Source of the DNA: Ziziphus jujuba
Lineage: Eukaryota > Streptophyta > Magnoliopsida > Rosales > Rhamnaceae
Length of the DNA: 64,000 nt
Reading direction: 5' to 3'
NCBI RefSeq assembly: GCF_031755915.1
Contig: NC_083388.1
Location: forward strand, 27,683,001-27,747,000
In this document: positions 1 through 10,369 of the stretch, one piece after another
Layout: every line of letters begins with the position of its first letter
Position numbering within the stretch: the stretch's first letter is position 1
Notes under the pieces: model-generated
Seen by the model: the letters and a program-made list of their open reading frames with translations, nothing else
Database searches by the model: none
What the model was told of the DNA's origin: nothing
Translations under genes and position numbers: made by a program

Positions 1-374
1 TATTTAAATATCTTGGTAATTAAATTGAGATTTTAAATTATTTTGGAAACTATTTGGTTTGAGAAACCAGATTGAAAATCATATAATTTTAAGCACGATC
101 AAATATTTTATAATTTTATGTGCTTAAAATTGGTTTATGGTGAATATATTTCACTGTGGTATTTCTGGTTTTCGTATGAAATGATGTTTTGAGATTTTGA
201 AGGATTTAATTAAGTGGTGGAAGTTTAAATGTTAAATTATGATTTATGATACAGTATTGTTTGGAAAAGTATATATACAATCTTATAAGATTGTTTCATG
301 TATACTGTATTGGTTATTTTAAATTGATGTACCATGTAATGCCAATACCTTGGATCAGTATTATATTATATTAT

Positions 375-715
375 ATTACCACGCGCTGGGTTTACCACGG
401 TGCCGTGAGGTTGATTTCATCCAACGGTCATCTATTATTACCACGGACTGTGAGGTCGGGTTTATCCGACGGTTTATTATTATTACCACGGTGCCGTGAG
501 GTTGGTTTCATCCAACGGTTATCTATTATTACCACGGACTATGAGGTTAGGTTTATCCGACGGTTTATTATTATTGCCACGGTGCCGTGAGGTGGGTATC
601 ATCCAACGGTTTATTATTGCCACGGACCGTGAGGTTGGGTACATCCCGACGGTTATTTATTATTTCCAAGACACTGTTCATATATTGAGGGTCATGAGGT
701 GGGTGTATCCCACGG
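375..715 (+). repeat. CCACGG minisatellite inside the LTR (module A)
   Basis: About six imperfect units of roughly 45-55 bp. Each carries CCACGG, then CCGTGAGGT, then a TTTCATCCAACGG-like or TTTATCCGACGG-like stretch, then a TTATTATTA spacer. CCACGG and CCGTG in one unit can pair. The same minisatellite is present in reverse at about 9950-10330 and forward at about 39290-39520, at the same relative place in each LTR. Open frames across it are by-products of the repeat. Confidence 0.8.
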
Positions 716-1063
716 TTTGTATATTGGTACATCGTATGGTACATTGTATATGTTTGTATATATTATTGAGTTACAAATATTGTGGTGATTTCTGCATTTT
801 CATATTTATTTGGTGGAACTGTATTTATTATAGTGTATGCTCAAATGTTTATATCTTGATTTGAGACATTTCATGATATTACAATGATCGTTCATTCATA
901 TTTTTGAGCATCAGTTTTTATGATATTAATTGGGGTATAAGTTTGGGTTTTGGTGAAATGATTTTAAACGGGAAACTTTTCAAAAGAGTGGAACGAGAGG
1001 TCTTGAGAGAAAGATTTTTTTCAGAAGTAAATCATTATTTTTCTATTATACTATGCCACTCAC

Positions 1064-1080
1064 TGAGATTCTTTATCTCA
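1064..1080 (+). other. LTR hairpin, TGAGAT/ATCTCA
   Basis: An inverted repeat sits just upstream of the conserved GTTCCC block. Here it reads TGAGAT, a TCTTT loop, then ATCTCA. In other LTR copies the equivalent site reads TGAGATG-ATTAG-CATCTCA (18063-18081, 40178-40196, and reversed at 10822-10840). The arms stay complementary although loop and arm length differ. Confidence 0.6.
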
Positions 1081-1522
1081 CGTTTTATTGTTTTAAATTC
1101 GTTCCCTTAGGCCCAGGCGGCTAGTAGCAGTCTACCTCGTGCACAGCGTAACGCTTGTTTCCTTCCACTATAGCAGCCGTATTGATCCTTTCTTTACCTA
1201 TTGTTATCTTCTGGAGTTATTTATTACTTATTTGTACTTATAGACCTTGTTGACACTCTTAGAATGCTCTGATTTTAAATATGGAACTCAGTAGAAACCA
1301 TAGTACTCATGTGTGTTGTTATGGCCTGTAGTACAGTAGGCCGGTTGTGGACTTATTTATATATATATTTTTATATTTGAGGTATTAATGTTAATGCTGG
1401 TGTTGATTATCTACGTTGTAAGGTGAGGTTCCGTTGGATATTTTCTAGAGATTGTCTAGTGGGATTTCCCTAGGCGGGATCACTCGGGAGGTCCTGAAAG
1501 GGTTCCGGGGCGGGTCCTGTCA

Positions 1523-1900
1523 TTGGTCTTCCAACAAGTAGGATGCTTGTTTGGTACAAGGTATATTATATTTATATTCATTAACAAGATCAATTTTCTT
1601 TCCCAACTAGAATGTGACTTCAAAATTTCAATATTATTTTAGAACATTCTCTTTTGCATTTGTTTCAGTCAACATTCTCAGCTCCTCTTGGTACTGATCC
1701 AGTTGTGGTTGAGTTGATGGGATTGGGAAAAGGAGAAGCTTGGATAAATGTCAGAGCCTTAGAAGGTATTGGCCAAATTTTGAAGCCAACGAAGATGGTT
1801 GCAGTTATATTTGTAATTATTGTGGAGCATACAATAGTAATAAGTTCCTGATCAATTGATCATTACGGCGATAATACTTAATTGCTCAAGCTCCTGTGAA
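1523..1900 (+). pseudogene. beta-galactosidase (GH35) gene fragment, disrupted by an LTR
   Basis: Two exon remnants of a plant beta-galactosidase of the cell-wall GH35 type. The first (1523-1560) encodes LPTSRMLVWYK and ends at a GTATAT donor. After an intron ending TTTGTTTCAG, the second starts at 1669 and encodes STFSAPLGTDPVVVELMGLG and then KGEAWIN. This corresponds to the family's conserved WYK-TTF-AP-G-DPV and GKG-WVNG region near the C-terminus. Just after it, the expected NGxxxGRYW motif is altered. The frame shifts into a cysteine-containing stretch (CSYICNYCGAYNSNKF) that fits the normal continuation. Stops follow near 1850. The LTR ending at 1522 lies directly against the first exon piece, so the gene was split by insertion. 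Identification is from recognised family motifs; the loss of function is directly visible. Confidence 0.75.
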
Positions 1901-2340
1901 TCCTGCGAGAATGGAATAACATTACTTGGAGGACCCATCTTAAACGACATTGTTTTGGACTTCGAAACAAAGAAAAACCACTATTATTGTATCTTCCCAT
2001 TCAATTGTACAAAAACTGAAAGTAACTACCAATAGAATTTTGAAAGATTTATGTTCAGTGCTGAAAGGAACATTTTGTTATCCTTTTAGTTGTTGTATGC
2101 GTGTGTTATGCAATGATGTAAGAATGTAATTAGTAGCTCAAGTGCTTAATGTGTGATTTGGTAAAAAAGTCGTTGGTTTCATGTATTGTTTTGTTGAAAA
2201 AGTCATTTGTCGTATTGTTTTGGTAAAATAGCATTGTGTGTTCAGTATTTTGTATGTTTTTTACTGTTACAGAGATACTAAATATAACTTTATTAATGAT
2301 CCTCAACAAAAGAATCCACAAAAAAATGGAAAAAATTTCT
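1901..2340. other. no gene recognised; possible decayed downstream part of the beta-galactosidase gene
   Basis: AT-rich sequence with short interrupted reading frames, including an ENGITLLGGPI-like stretch that I could not match to a family. It lies where the last exons or 3' UTR of the beta-galactosidase gene would be expected. No RNA gene or transposon end is evident. Confidence 0.3.
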
Positions 2341-3245
2341 AATAAAGTTGATTATCGATGATGCATCGGTAATTACTGATGCCAACAGCTTCATCGGTAA
2401 TTACCAAAACCCTATTGATATTACAATTTGTTCTTGCTTGAAAAATTATCGTAGGTTTCATCGGTAATTATCGAAACCCCTATGATTATCACATTTTACC
2501 AATTTTTTGGCCCCCACAAGTCCTCTAATGCGTGTTAAATGCAACAACATGCAAAATATACATTATTCAATGATCCTAAGGAGAAAAAAACCCAAAAGTT
2601 CTGAAAAAGTTTTCAAATTGGCACAAAAATTTGATTGCTATAGGGCCTTCGGTAATTACCGATGAAACCTACGATAATCAATTTGTAGTTGCTGGAAAAT
2701 TACTGTAGGTGTCATCGGTAATTATCGAAACCCGTATGGTTATCACATTTTACCAATTTTTTGGCCCCCACAAGTCCCCTAATGCGTGTTAAATGCAACA
2801 ACATGTAAAATATACATTCTTCAATGATCCTAAGGAGAAAAACCCCAAACGTTCTGAAAAAGTTCTCAAATTGGCACAAAAATTTGATTACCGTAGGGCC
2901 TTCGGTAATTACCGATGAAACCTACTGTAATTAATTTGTAGTTGCTGGAAAAATTATCATAGGTTTCATCCATAATTACCAAAGGCCATATGGTAATCAA
3001 ATTTTGGTGCCAATTTGAGAATTTTTTCAGAACTTTTGGGGTTTTTTCTCCTTAAGATTATTGAAGAATATATAGTTTGCATGTCATTGCATTTAGCACA
3101 CATTAGAGGACTTGTGGGGGCAAAAAAATTGGTAAAATGTGATAACCGTAGGGATTTCGGTAATTACCGATGAATCCTACGGTAATCAATTTGTAGTTGC
3201 TAGAAAAAATTACCGTAGATTTCATCAATAATTACCGAAACCCCT
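2341..3245. repeat. GGTAATTACC-rich tandem and inverted repeat block
   Basis: Units of about 254 bp are repeated directly; ACATTTTACCAATTTTTTGG occurs at 2491 and 2745. Each unit contains palindromic CATCGGTAATTACCGATG-like motifs and a segment around TTCTGAAAAAGTTTTCAAAT. From about 3000 to 3150 the same segment reappears in inverted orientation, ending with GGTAAAATGTGATAACC. Subterminal regions of plant DNA transposons often look like this, but I see no convincing terminal inverted repeat or transposase. Confidence 0.75.
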
Positions 3246-3660
3246 GTGGATGGATACCCAAGTCATTTTTTGTTATTTTAAGGTTAAAATGGGTATTGAA
3301 GGGTAGAAAAAAAATATTAGCAAATGAAGGGGCAGATATCATTAACCTCATCCCAAAATGGATATTGGGCCAAATTCCCCTTAATATTACTCTTTCATGC
3401 ATTTGAAATAGATTGGATACAAGCCTATTTATAAGGCTTTAAAGAGGCAGTGAAAAGTTATTACAACCGCCATATGCTTGCCCAAATGAAAAAACAAGTC
3501 CAGTCCATGTTTTATTTAAACTTTTACACATGTCAACTATATGTGCTTTAAGTAACCATTTGGCATCATTCCCTCAATCACAATACAGATATCAACAATT
3601 CTTCAAACTTAAGGAAACACCACCACATCCTTAGCCAATTACCGACTTTGACAATTACAA

Positions 3661-3693
<33 letters not shown>

Positions 3694-3990
3694 TTACTTT
3701 TTAACATGTTAGTGGGGTGATAAGTCCTGAGATTCAAGATCTTTTATTGAGCTTGTATAGAAAGACAATGGCCTTTTGGACATCTCCTAATCTAGCTTAT
3801 GTGCCATTTCCTTATGTTTATAAAACTTATATTTTCAGCCCAAAAAAAAGAAGTTTATTTTCATCTGACATTGACAAATATTTCATTCTATATGTATATC
3901 TGCTTATTTTTCAAATGAACTGGGACTTTCTGCAAGTCTCATTTAGGTTGTTAACTATATAATACTCATATATAGGGGCCAATTTATTCT
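3246..3990. other. intergenic, no gene recognised; ATT microsatellite
   Basis: AT-rich sequence without a recognisable coding region. A perfect ATT/TTA trinucleotide microsatellite occupies about 3659-3694. The short open frames have no family features. Confidence 0.5.
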
Positions 3991-5625
3991 ATGTCTTCCA
4001 GTAAGCTTCCCAAGAGTTGGGGTAGCAAAATTGATTCTTGGGCATCCAAGTTTTTCCCAGTTGGCAATAGCTCTATAGAAAAGGTACTTAGCTCCGATTT
4101 CTTGGGATCCTGTATGTAGTCCGAAGGTGGCTGGAGGACTGGGGCTTCGAAGAATTGAAGATATGAGCAAGGCTTTTCTCTAGTTAGTTCTGATTAGTGC
4201 TTCTGATAGGGTTTGGGTTAAAGCCTTCAAAGTTAAATACTTTCCCCTCTTCACTTTTATGCTTTGTACAAAAAGAAAAAGCTCCTATTCCTGGTTCTGG
4301 GGTGATATTTTAACGGTTAGACCTTTCTTAGTAAAGGGTGTTTACTTTAAAATTGGGAAAGGGGAATTAGTTGATGTCTAGAAGGATCCTTAGATCCCTA
4401 ATATCCCTGCTTTCCATCCAATCCCTAGGGTGGAGGATGGGGTCTTCTTGCAAGAGATGGTGAACTCCCTTATTGACCCTGGTGGAACTTAGAACATCAT
4501 GTTGTTACAAGCTCTGTTTGATCCTAAGACTGTTTTGAATATTAAGAGGATGTTTCAGGCTAATTCAAGGCTTGATGATAAGATTATCTGGCTCCCCAAC
4601 GGAGATGGTTCTTTCTATGTTAAGTCGTTGTCGCTTTGTTTAATCATAATCTTGATATTATGTTAACTTGGTGGAGATTTCTTTGGTCCAGTAAACTACA
4701 TGATCATCTCTAGATGTTTGGATGGAGACTCCTTCATTGAAGTCTCCCTGTTAATGCCATCTCAGTTGCAAAAGGGCTTTTTATTCATGATCTTGAATGC
4801 CCTCTTGGTTGTGGTGAGACTAAAGAAAAATGCCATCTCTTCTATCACTGCCAAGTGGCTCAAGCTTTGTGGTTTGCTTATCCGTGGTGCATCTGTTAGG
4901 ATTGGATCGATGAGGGCAATTTTTTCTTTTTCTAAGGTGCCTCAAAGATCCTAAAGGAATTCTTCCCATCCATGATGAAGATGTTCAGGATTTTTAGCTT
5001 TTTGCCATGCTTTTGCTGGATCAACTTTGGTGGATTAGAAATATTAACGTTCATGAAGGTATATCTTTTGTTTTGGAAGAAAGTTTACAGGCTTTGATCA
5101 CAGGTTTAGAGAGTTCAGTAGCTTGACCATTAGTGCTGCCTCTTCTCCACCTCCCTCTTGTGCATGTTCGGTATGGATCCATCCTCCTCAAAATTTCGTT
5201 AAAATTAACACTGATGCCTCGATTAAAGAAGGTTTTTCTTACCTTGGGGCAGTTGCTAGGAGCCATAAAGGTGTTATGGTGGTGTTTGCATTCACCATGA
5301 TAGAATTAACACCCCGAAAGCAGCCGAAGCCTATGCTATTTGGAAAAGGATGGTTATGGCATTGGATGAAGGATGGAGGAACATCTGACTCAAAACTTGT
5401 AGTTAAAAATCTAAAGAATCCTAAGTCTCATACTGTGCACTGGTCTACCTCCAATTTTATTCGCTTAATTCTAAATCTGTGCTGTAATGTTAATTCTGTT
5501 CATTTTATCTGGACCCTGAGGTGTAATAACAAACTGGCTCATGTTGTTTGCCAGTGAAGTACTAAGGTTGCCTTTTTTTGTCCACTGTTACCCTATGAGC
5601 TTCCTAACCCTTTTGTATAGATTAT
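3991..5625 (+). mobile_element. L1-type LINE, ORF2 C-terminal remnant (pseudogene)
   Basis: Decayed C-terminal half of a plant L1 LINE polyprotein, interrupted by stops and frameshifts. In order: the post-RT segment around 4110-4330 (WDPVCSPKVAGGLGLRRIED, then KAFKVKYFP and SYSWFWGDIL); the zinc-binding zf-RVT region at about 4795-4900 (ECPLGCGETKEKCHLFYHCQ, then VAQALWFAYPW); and the C-terminal RNase H domain at about 5170-5560 (FVKINTDASIKEGF, then LGAVARSHKG, ending NKLAHVVCQ). The RT catalytic core upstream is missing, so this is a 5'-truncated copy. No clear poly(A) tail or target-site duplication was found. The element is dead. Confidence 0.88.
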
Positions 5626-6008
5626 GAACTAGGAAATAGCATGATGCTGATACTTGGTTCATGTTGCCTTTTTGGCTTCTTGGTTTATATAACTCCCACT
5701 TTTAGGCAAAATAAAATAATAATCATAATAACAATAAAAATAAAAATCTGCCTTGTACTTGTAGTAGTTCTTTTCGCTCATAAACCCTTCTTGTTATTAA
5801 CTTCTTACTTTTTAGGTCCAAGTGAAGATCTCTTTCTAAAAATCTAAAATTATCCATCTAAAATTCACAAAATCTAGTCCTCCTTTCCATTTATCACCTG
5901 AGTTGAAGAAAAAGATGATGCAAACTTTATTGAAACTCATTTATGGGTTTCTCTTCGATTTTCAATTAAATATGAAAAAATGAGAATGATGTGAGATTCA
6001 ATTTTAAT
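5626..6008. other. intergenic, nothing recognised
   Basis: AT-rich sequence between the LINE remnant and the MITE. It contains short A/T runs and no coding, RNA or repeat signal that I can support. Confidence 0.4.
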
Positions 6009-6322
6009 TAGGAATGGACATTGGTTAAGAACAATCGTTTTTTTTTGCCTTTTTTTTTTTTATTGCAAACCAAATTAAAACTGAACCACTAGGAGAAATA
6101 AAGCCAAACTAAACCGATTATTGTTGTTTTGATTCAGTTTGATTTGATTGATATGGATTTCGGTTCAATACTCTATTATTTTATTATTTTTTACCTTGAT
6201 AATAATTAATTAAAAATATTATTATTTTTTAATAATTTGAATTTAATATTATTAGTATCTTAAACTAAATAGTGTAAAAAATAAAAATATAATTAATAGT
6301 AATAAAATATTACAAATTATAC

Positions 6323-6361
<39 letters not shown>

Positions 6362-6507
6362 TGTGTAATCAATTTGGTTTAGTTTGGTTTTGGTTAAAAA
6401 TTGATAATTGAATCAAACTAATCATAAACAAAAAATTATATTAAATCAAATTGAATTGTTTAGATTCGATCAAATAACCAGTTTAGATCCATTTGTGTCC
6501 ACCCCTA
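6009..6507. mobile_element. hAT-like MITE
   Basis: The ends are imperfect inverted repeats: TAGGAATGGACATTGG on the left, and TAGGGGTGGACACAAATGG reading inward from the right. They are flanked by an imperfect 8-bp duplication (ATTTTAAT / GCTTTAAT). The interior is AT-rich, with GGTTTAGTTTGG-type motifs in both orientations and no coding capacity. A TG microsatellite lies inside at about 6328-6358. An 8-bp duplication and TAGGG-type ends fit the hAT superfamily; the assignment is inference. Confidence 0.55.
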
Positions 6508-6697
6508 GCTTTAATCATCTGAAAATTGATGGATGGTGTATTGAGGTTGATTTTGAGCTCTAGATTAAATGGGGTTGGTGGCAACATTGGGTGATCTATG
6601 GTGGACAGGGGTGATTTAAGTTTTGGAATACAAATAATAGGAGTAGTAGCATGAATGTTTATCGTGAAACACTAATCAAACACAATTTGAAATATTT

Positions 6698-7361
6698 TGT
6701 AAGATCCCACATCGATTGGAAAGGGGAACGAAGCATGCTTTATAAGAGAGTGTGGATACATTTTCCTTGCGAGACCTTTTAAAACCATGCGGGTTGGACC
6801 CAAAGCGGACAATATCGCATGCGGGTGGTCTAGGTTGTTACAGTTGGTATCAGAGCTGGTTTCCCAAGCTAGTGGGACTGGCAGGTGAAGGGGTGGGACC
6901 CCTAACCCATGAGAGGCCTTCCCCAAAGGAGCCCTGAGAGGCCTTTCTGACAGGGAACGTAAAACCATGAGGGGTAGGATTGGGCTCACCACCTAGCTTC
7001 CAAAGCAGATAATATCTCGATTGGGCCTAGGAGGCCAGTGGGACTGGCAGGTGAAGGGGTGGGACCCTTAACCACTGAAAGGCCTTTTAAAACCGTGTGG
7101 GCTGGGTCCAAAGCGGACAATATCTCATGCAGGTGGTCTAGGCTGTTACAGTTGGTATCAAAGCCAGTACCCAGATCGGTGTGCTAGTGAGGACATTGAA
7201 TCCCAAGGGGGTGGATTGGGAGATCCCACATCGGTTGGAAATATGAACGAAGCATGCCTTATAAGAGGGTGTGGATACCTTTCCCTTGCGAGGTCTTTTA
7301 AAACCGTGCGGGTTAGGCCCAAAGCGGACAATATCGCATGCGGGTGGTCTAGACTGTTACA
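6698..7361 (+). mobile_element. TRIM (miniature LTR retrotransposon) with a partial extra LTR
   Basis: The left LTR (6698-6842, 145 bp) runs from TGTAAGATCCCACATCG to GGTTGTTACA. It is followed by the primer-binding site TTGGTATCAGAGC, complementary to initiator tRNA-Met. The right LTR (7217-7361) is its near copy. A perfect 5-bp target duplication, TATTT, flanks the element (6693-6697 and 7362-7366). Between the LTRs, 7081-7152 is the 3' half of a third LTR followed by a second primer-binding-like TTGGTATCAAAGCC, so the interior looks partly duplicated. There is no coding capacity, so the element depends on proteins from others. It lacks the 5S rRNA-like sequence of Cassandra. Confidence 0.88.
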
Positions 7362-7366
7362 TATTT

Positions 7367-8029
7367 GACATTTCAATTTGCAATTCTGAAAAATGAAAAT
7401 TGTGTTCTATATATATAATGTTGAAGGACACCTCATACCCCTTTTTAATTTTTTGTTAAATTATATTATATATGATATGTTTCTAAGTTGCATACTTTAT
7501 ATTTTTATTATTATTGTTATTTTGTTTTATATTCAAGAACTTGATAATAAGTAAATATTTTAATTTACCAAAAAAATAGATAAATATTTTTAAACTTAGT
7601 AAATATTTTAATGTATGTAATTATTTTAGTAATGCTATAGATATTAAAATGTTCACCAAATGATATGTGTTAAATTTTATTGGTTAGCATATTCGTATAA
7701 TCTAAATATAGAAAAATGAATCATTAAATAGATAAATGAATTAAATAAATAAATAAATTAAATAGTGTCATATCATCTGTTATATTATTTACTAAATAAA
7801 TTTAGTAAATATTTTGATAGGTTTAACATTATTGTAATTATTTTGGTAACTTAAAACTATTGAATATATCACTTTGTAACTTATTTTGTAAGATATTTTT
7901 GTGTATATGTACACCATATTTCTAGACGTCTAGTTTTTCTTATTAAGAAGAGAGTTTAATATAATTTTTTTTTTTTTTTGCGCCCATCCTAATGGATCAA
8001 ACTCATGGCATCCCAATCATACATGTGGT
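7367..8029. other. intergenic, AT-rich, nothing recognised
   Basis: Very AT-rich sequence with TAAATAAATAAA-type runs near 7740 and a T-tract just before 7980. No gene, RNA or transposon end could be supported. Confidence 0.4.
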
Positions 8030-8253
8030 TGACAGGACCCGTCCGGTAACCCTCTTAGAATGTCTTGGGTGGTCATGCCTAGTGAAGTTCCACTGGACAA
8101 TCTCTAGAGAATATCTAATGGAATCTCACCTTAAAACGTGGACAACGAACACCAACAATATTAATAATATCTCATTATAAAAATATAAAATAAATTCACA
8201 ACAGCACAAGCCCACAACCGCTTATAGTACCACAGGCCATAAATACACACGTA

Positions 8254-9399
8254 GGGTATGTTTGGCACGTGATATTAAGGGGTATTGGATTATATTGTAT
8301 TATGTAATACAGCGTTTGGATGCATTTGGGGTACCAAGGTATTGTATTATGTAATACCTCTTCTTGCTTTTTAATACAGTGCACGGTGTATTACTAATAC
8401 ACCCAATTTCCTCTGTATTAGCTAATACAACTCTCCTTCATCTGCAACTGCACCGCCTTTCCTCCTAAAAACTACACAGCCAACGTGACAATTTTGTGAA
8501 GAGGTCCTCTCTGTAACTGATCCGTCCTCGGTCCTAGCTGGGATCGACAGACCTTCCATGCTAGATCCTGTTGTCCACCCTCCTAGCGCACTCAGAGCCA
8601 GCCCCATCGCTTCATCCTTTGGAAATTTATCCCCAAAAAAACACCTCCCAAAAGTCAAAATCAATCAAAAAGGAAAAAAAGTTTCCAATTCGACCACAGA
8701 AATTAAGAATACCTTTGAGAGTTGAAGATGGGAATGATGCTTGTTTCATTAAAGTCAGATTGGTGATCCGAGTTGTTTCTGTCCTCTTAAGAATAGAATC
8801 CAAAAAAAAAAATATATCCATATTACACAAAATCCAAGAGAAAATATATCAAGTGGAGTGCAAAAGAGGTCTCAGTTCTCTTCAGGGAAAAGAGGGACAG
8901 AGAAGAAGCAGATGATGACAAGATGCACCATATATCAAGTTACACGCACGTCCTTGCCATTTTTTTAAAAAAATTTATTTATTGTCTTTTTTTTTTTTTT
9001 TGAAAGATTTTTTATTGTTTGTTAAACTAAACTATTTTGGACATAAGTGGATCTATAATAAATGCACAAATGCTAAACTTTTTTTTTTTTATAAATTATA
9101 TAATACCATTTATTTTCTTAATTTTTTATAATATTAAACCTTATTATTATCATGAATTATAATAATATATAAAAAAGAAAGAGGAAAATATGATATTTTT
9201 GTAATGATTATTTTTTAATAATAATTTATGAAATAATAAATAATAAAAAATAATACAGTATAATATATTGTTATACCAAACAATTATTTTATACGATCAT
9301 GGACCAAACACAGTATAGTATAATATAATACATTCTAATACAATCCAATACAATACAACTTATAACAATACAATCCAATACTGTATACCAAATGTACTC
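8254..9399. mobile_element. Harbinger-like non-autonomous DNA transposon
   Basis: Inserted in the reverse LTR; comparison with the intact LTR near 1335-1365 defines the insertion point. The ends are imperfect inverted repeats: GGGTATGTTTGG on the left, and GAGTACATTTGG reading inward from the right. They are flanked by GTA / ATA, a possible degenerate 3-bp duplication. The subterminal parts repeat GTATTGGATT and TATTGTATTATGTAATAC motifs in both orientations. No transposase is readable. The end sequence and 3-bp target resemble PIF/Harbinger elements; that class call is inference. Confidence 0.6.
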
Positions 9400-10369
9400 A
9401 TAAGTAATACAGTCTCTACTGAGTCCAAAACATAAATCAGAGCATTCTAAGAGTTTTAACAAAGTTTAGAAGTACAAATAAATAATAAATGAGTCTAGAA
9501 AGATAAGGATGGATAAAGAAAGATAGGTACTGATGTTGCTGTGAAAAGAACGAAGTGGCAAGCGATGCGCAAGGTAGACTACTACTAACTGCCTGGACCT
9601 AGGGGAATAAATTTAAAACAAATAAAATGTGAGATGAAGAAATCTTAGTGAGTGGCATAGTATAATAGAAAAATAATAATTTAGTTCCCTTTTTAAAATA
9701 ATTTTTCAAAACCAGAACTTGTACCCCAATTTAGTATCATAAAATCGATGCTCAAAAGTATAAAATGAACGATCATTGTAATATTATAAAATGTCTTAAT
9801 AAAGATATAAATATTGAGCATAAAATATTATAAATGCAGTTCCAAAATTAATATGAAAACGCAGTAATAACCACAATATTTGAAAACCAGCAATATACTC
9901 AAACGTATACAATGTACCATACGATATACCAATCTGTAAATCGTGGGATACACCCACCTCACGACCTTCAATATACAAAACGTGTCATGGAAATAATAAA
10001 CCGTCGGGACGTACCCAACTTCACAGTCCGTGGCAATAATAAACCATTGGGTGAAACCATCCTCACGGCACTATGGCAATCATAAACCATCGGATAAACC
10101 CGACCTCACGATCCGTGACAATAATAAACCGTTGGATGAAACCAACCTCACAACACTGTGGCAATAATAAACCGTCGGATAACCCCGACTTCACGGTCCA
10201 TGGCAATAATAAACTGTTGGGTGAAACCAACCTCATGGCACCGTGGCAATACTAAACCATTGGTTACACCCAACCTCACAATCTGTGGCAATAATAAACC
10301 GTTGGGTGAAACCAATCTCATGGTACCGTGGCAAACCCAGAGCGCTGTAATATAATACTGAACCGAAAC

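Larger units (their letters stand above)
1..1522 (+). mobile_element. 3' part of a long Ty3/gypsy-type LTR
   Basis: The left end lies outside the window. The right end, CGGGTCCTGTCA, corresponds to the family's usual GGACGGGTCCTGACA. The body matches the complete solo LTR at 37057-40643: the same AT-rich stretch, the same CCACGG minisatellite and the same hairpin region before the GTTCCC..AGG block. It is followed directly by beta-galactosidase exon sequence, not by a primer-binding site, so it is a solo LTR or the 3' LTR of an element inserted into that gene. The terminal TGACA has mutated to TGTCA, which suggests some age. Confidence 0.8.

Noticed and set aside
246..864. Open frames of 114 and 122 codons at the left edge
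   Set aside because: They are read through the CCACGG minisatellite of an LTR. Similar frames occur wherever the minisatellite does.
6698..7361. Cassandra element
   Set aside because: No 5S rRNA-like sequence with its internal promoter is present in the LTRs, which is the hallmark of Cassandra.
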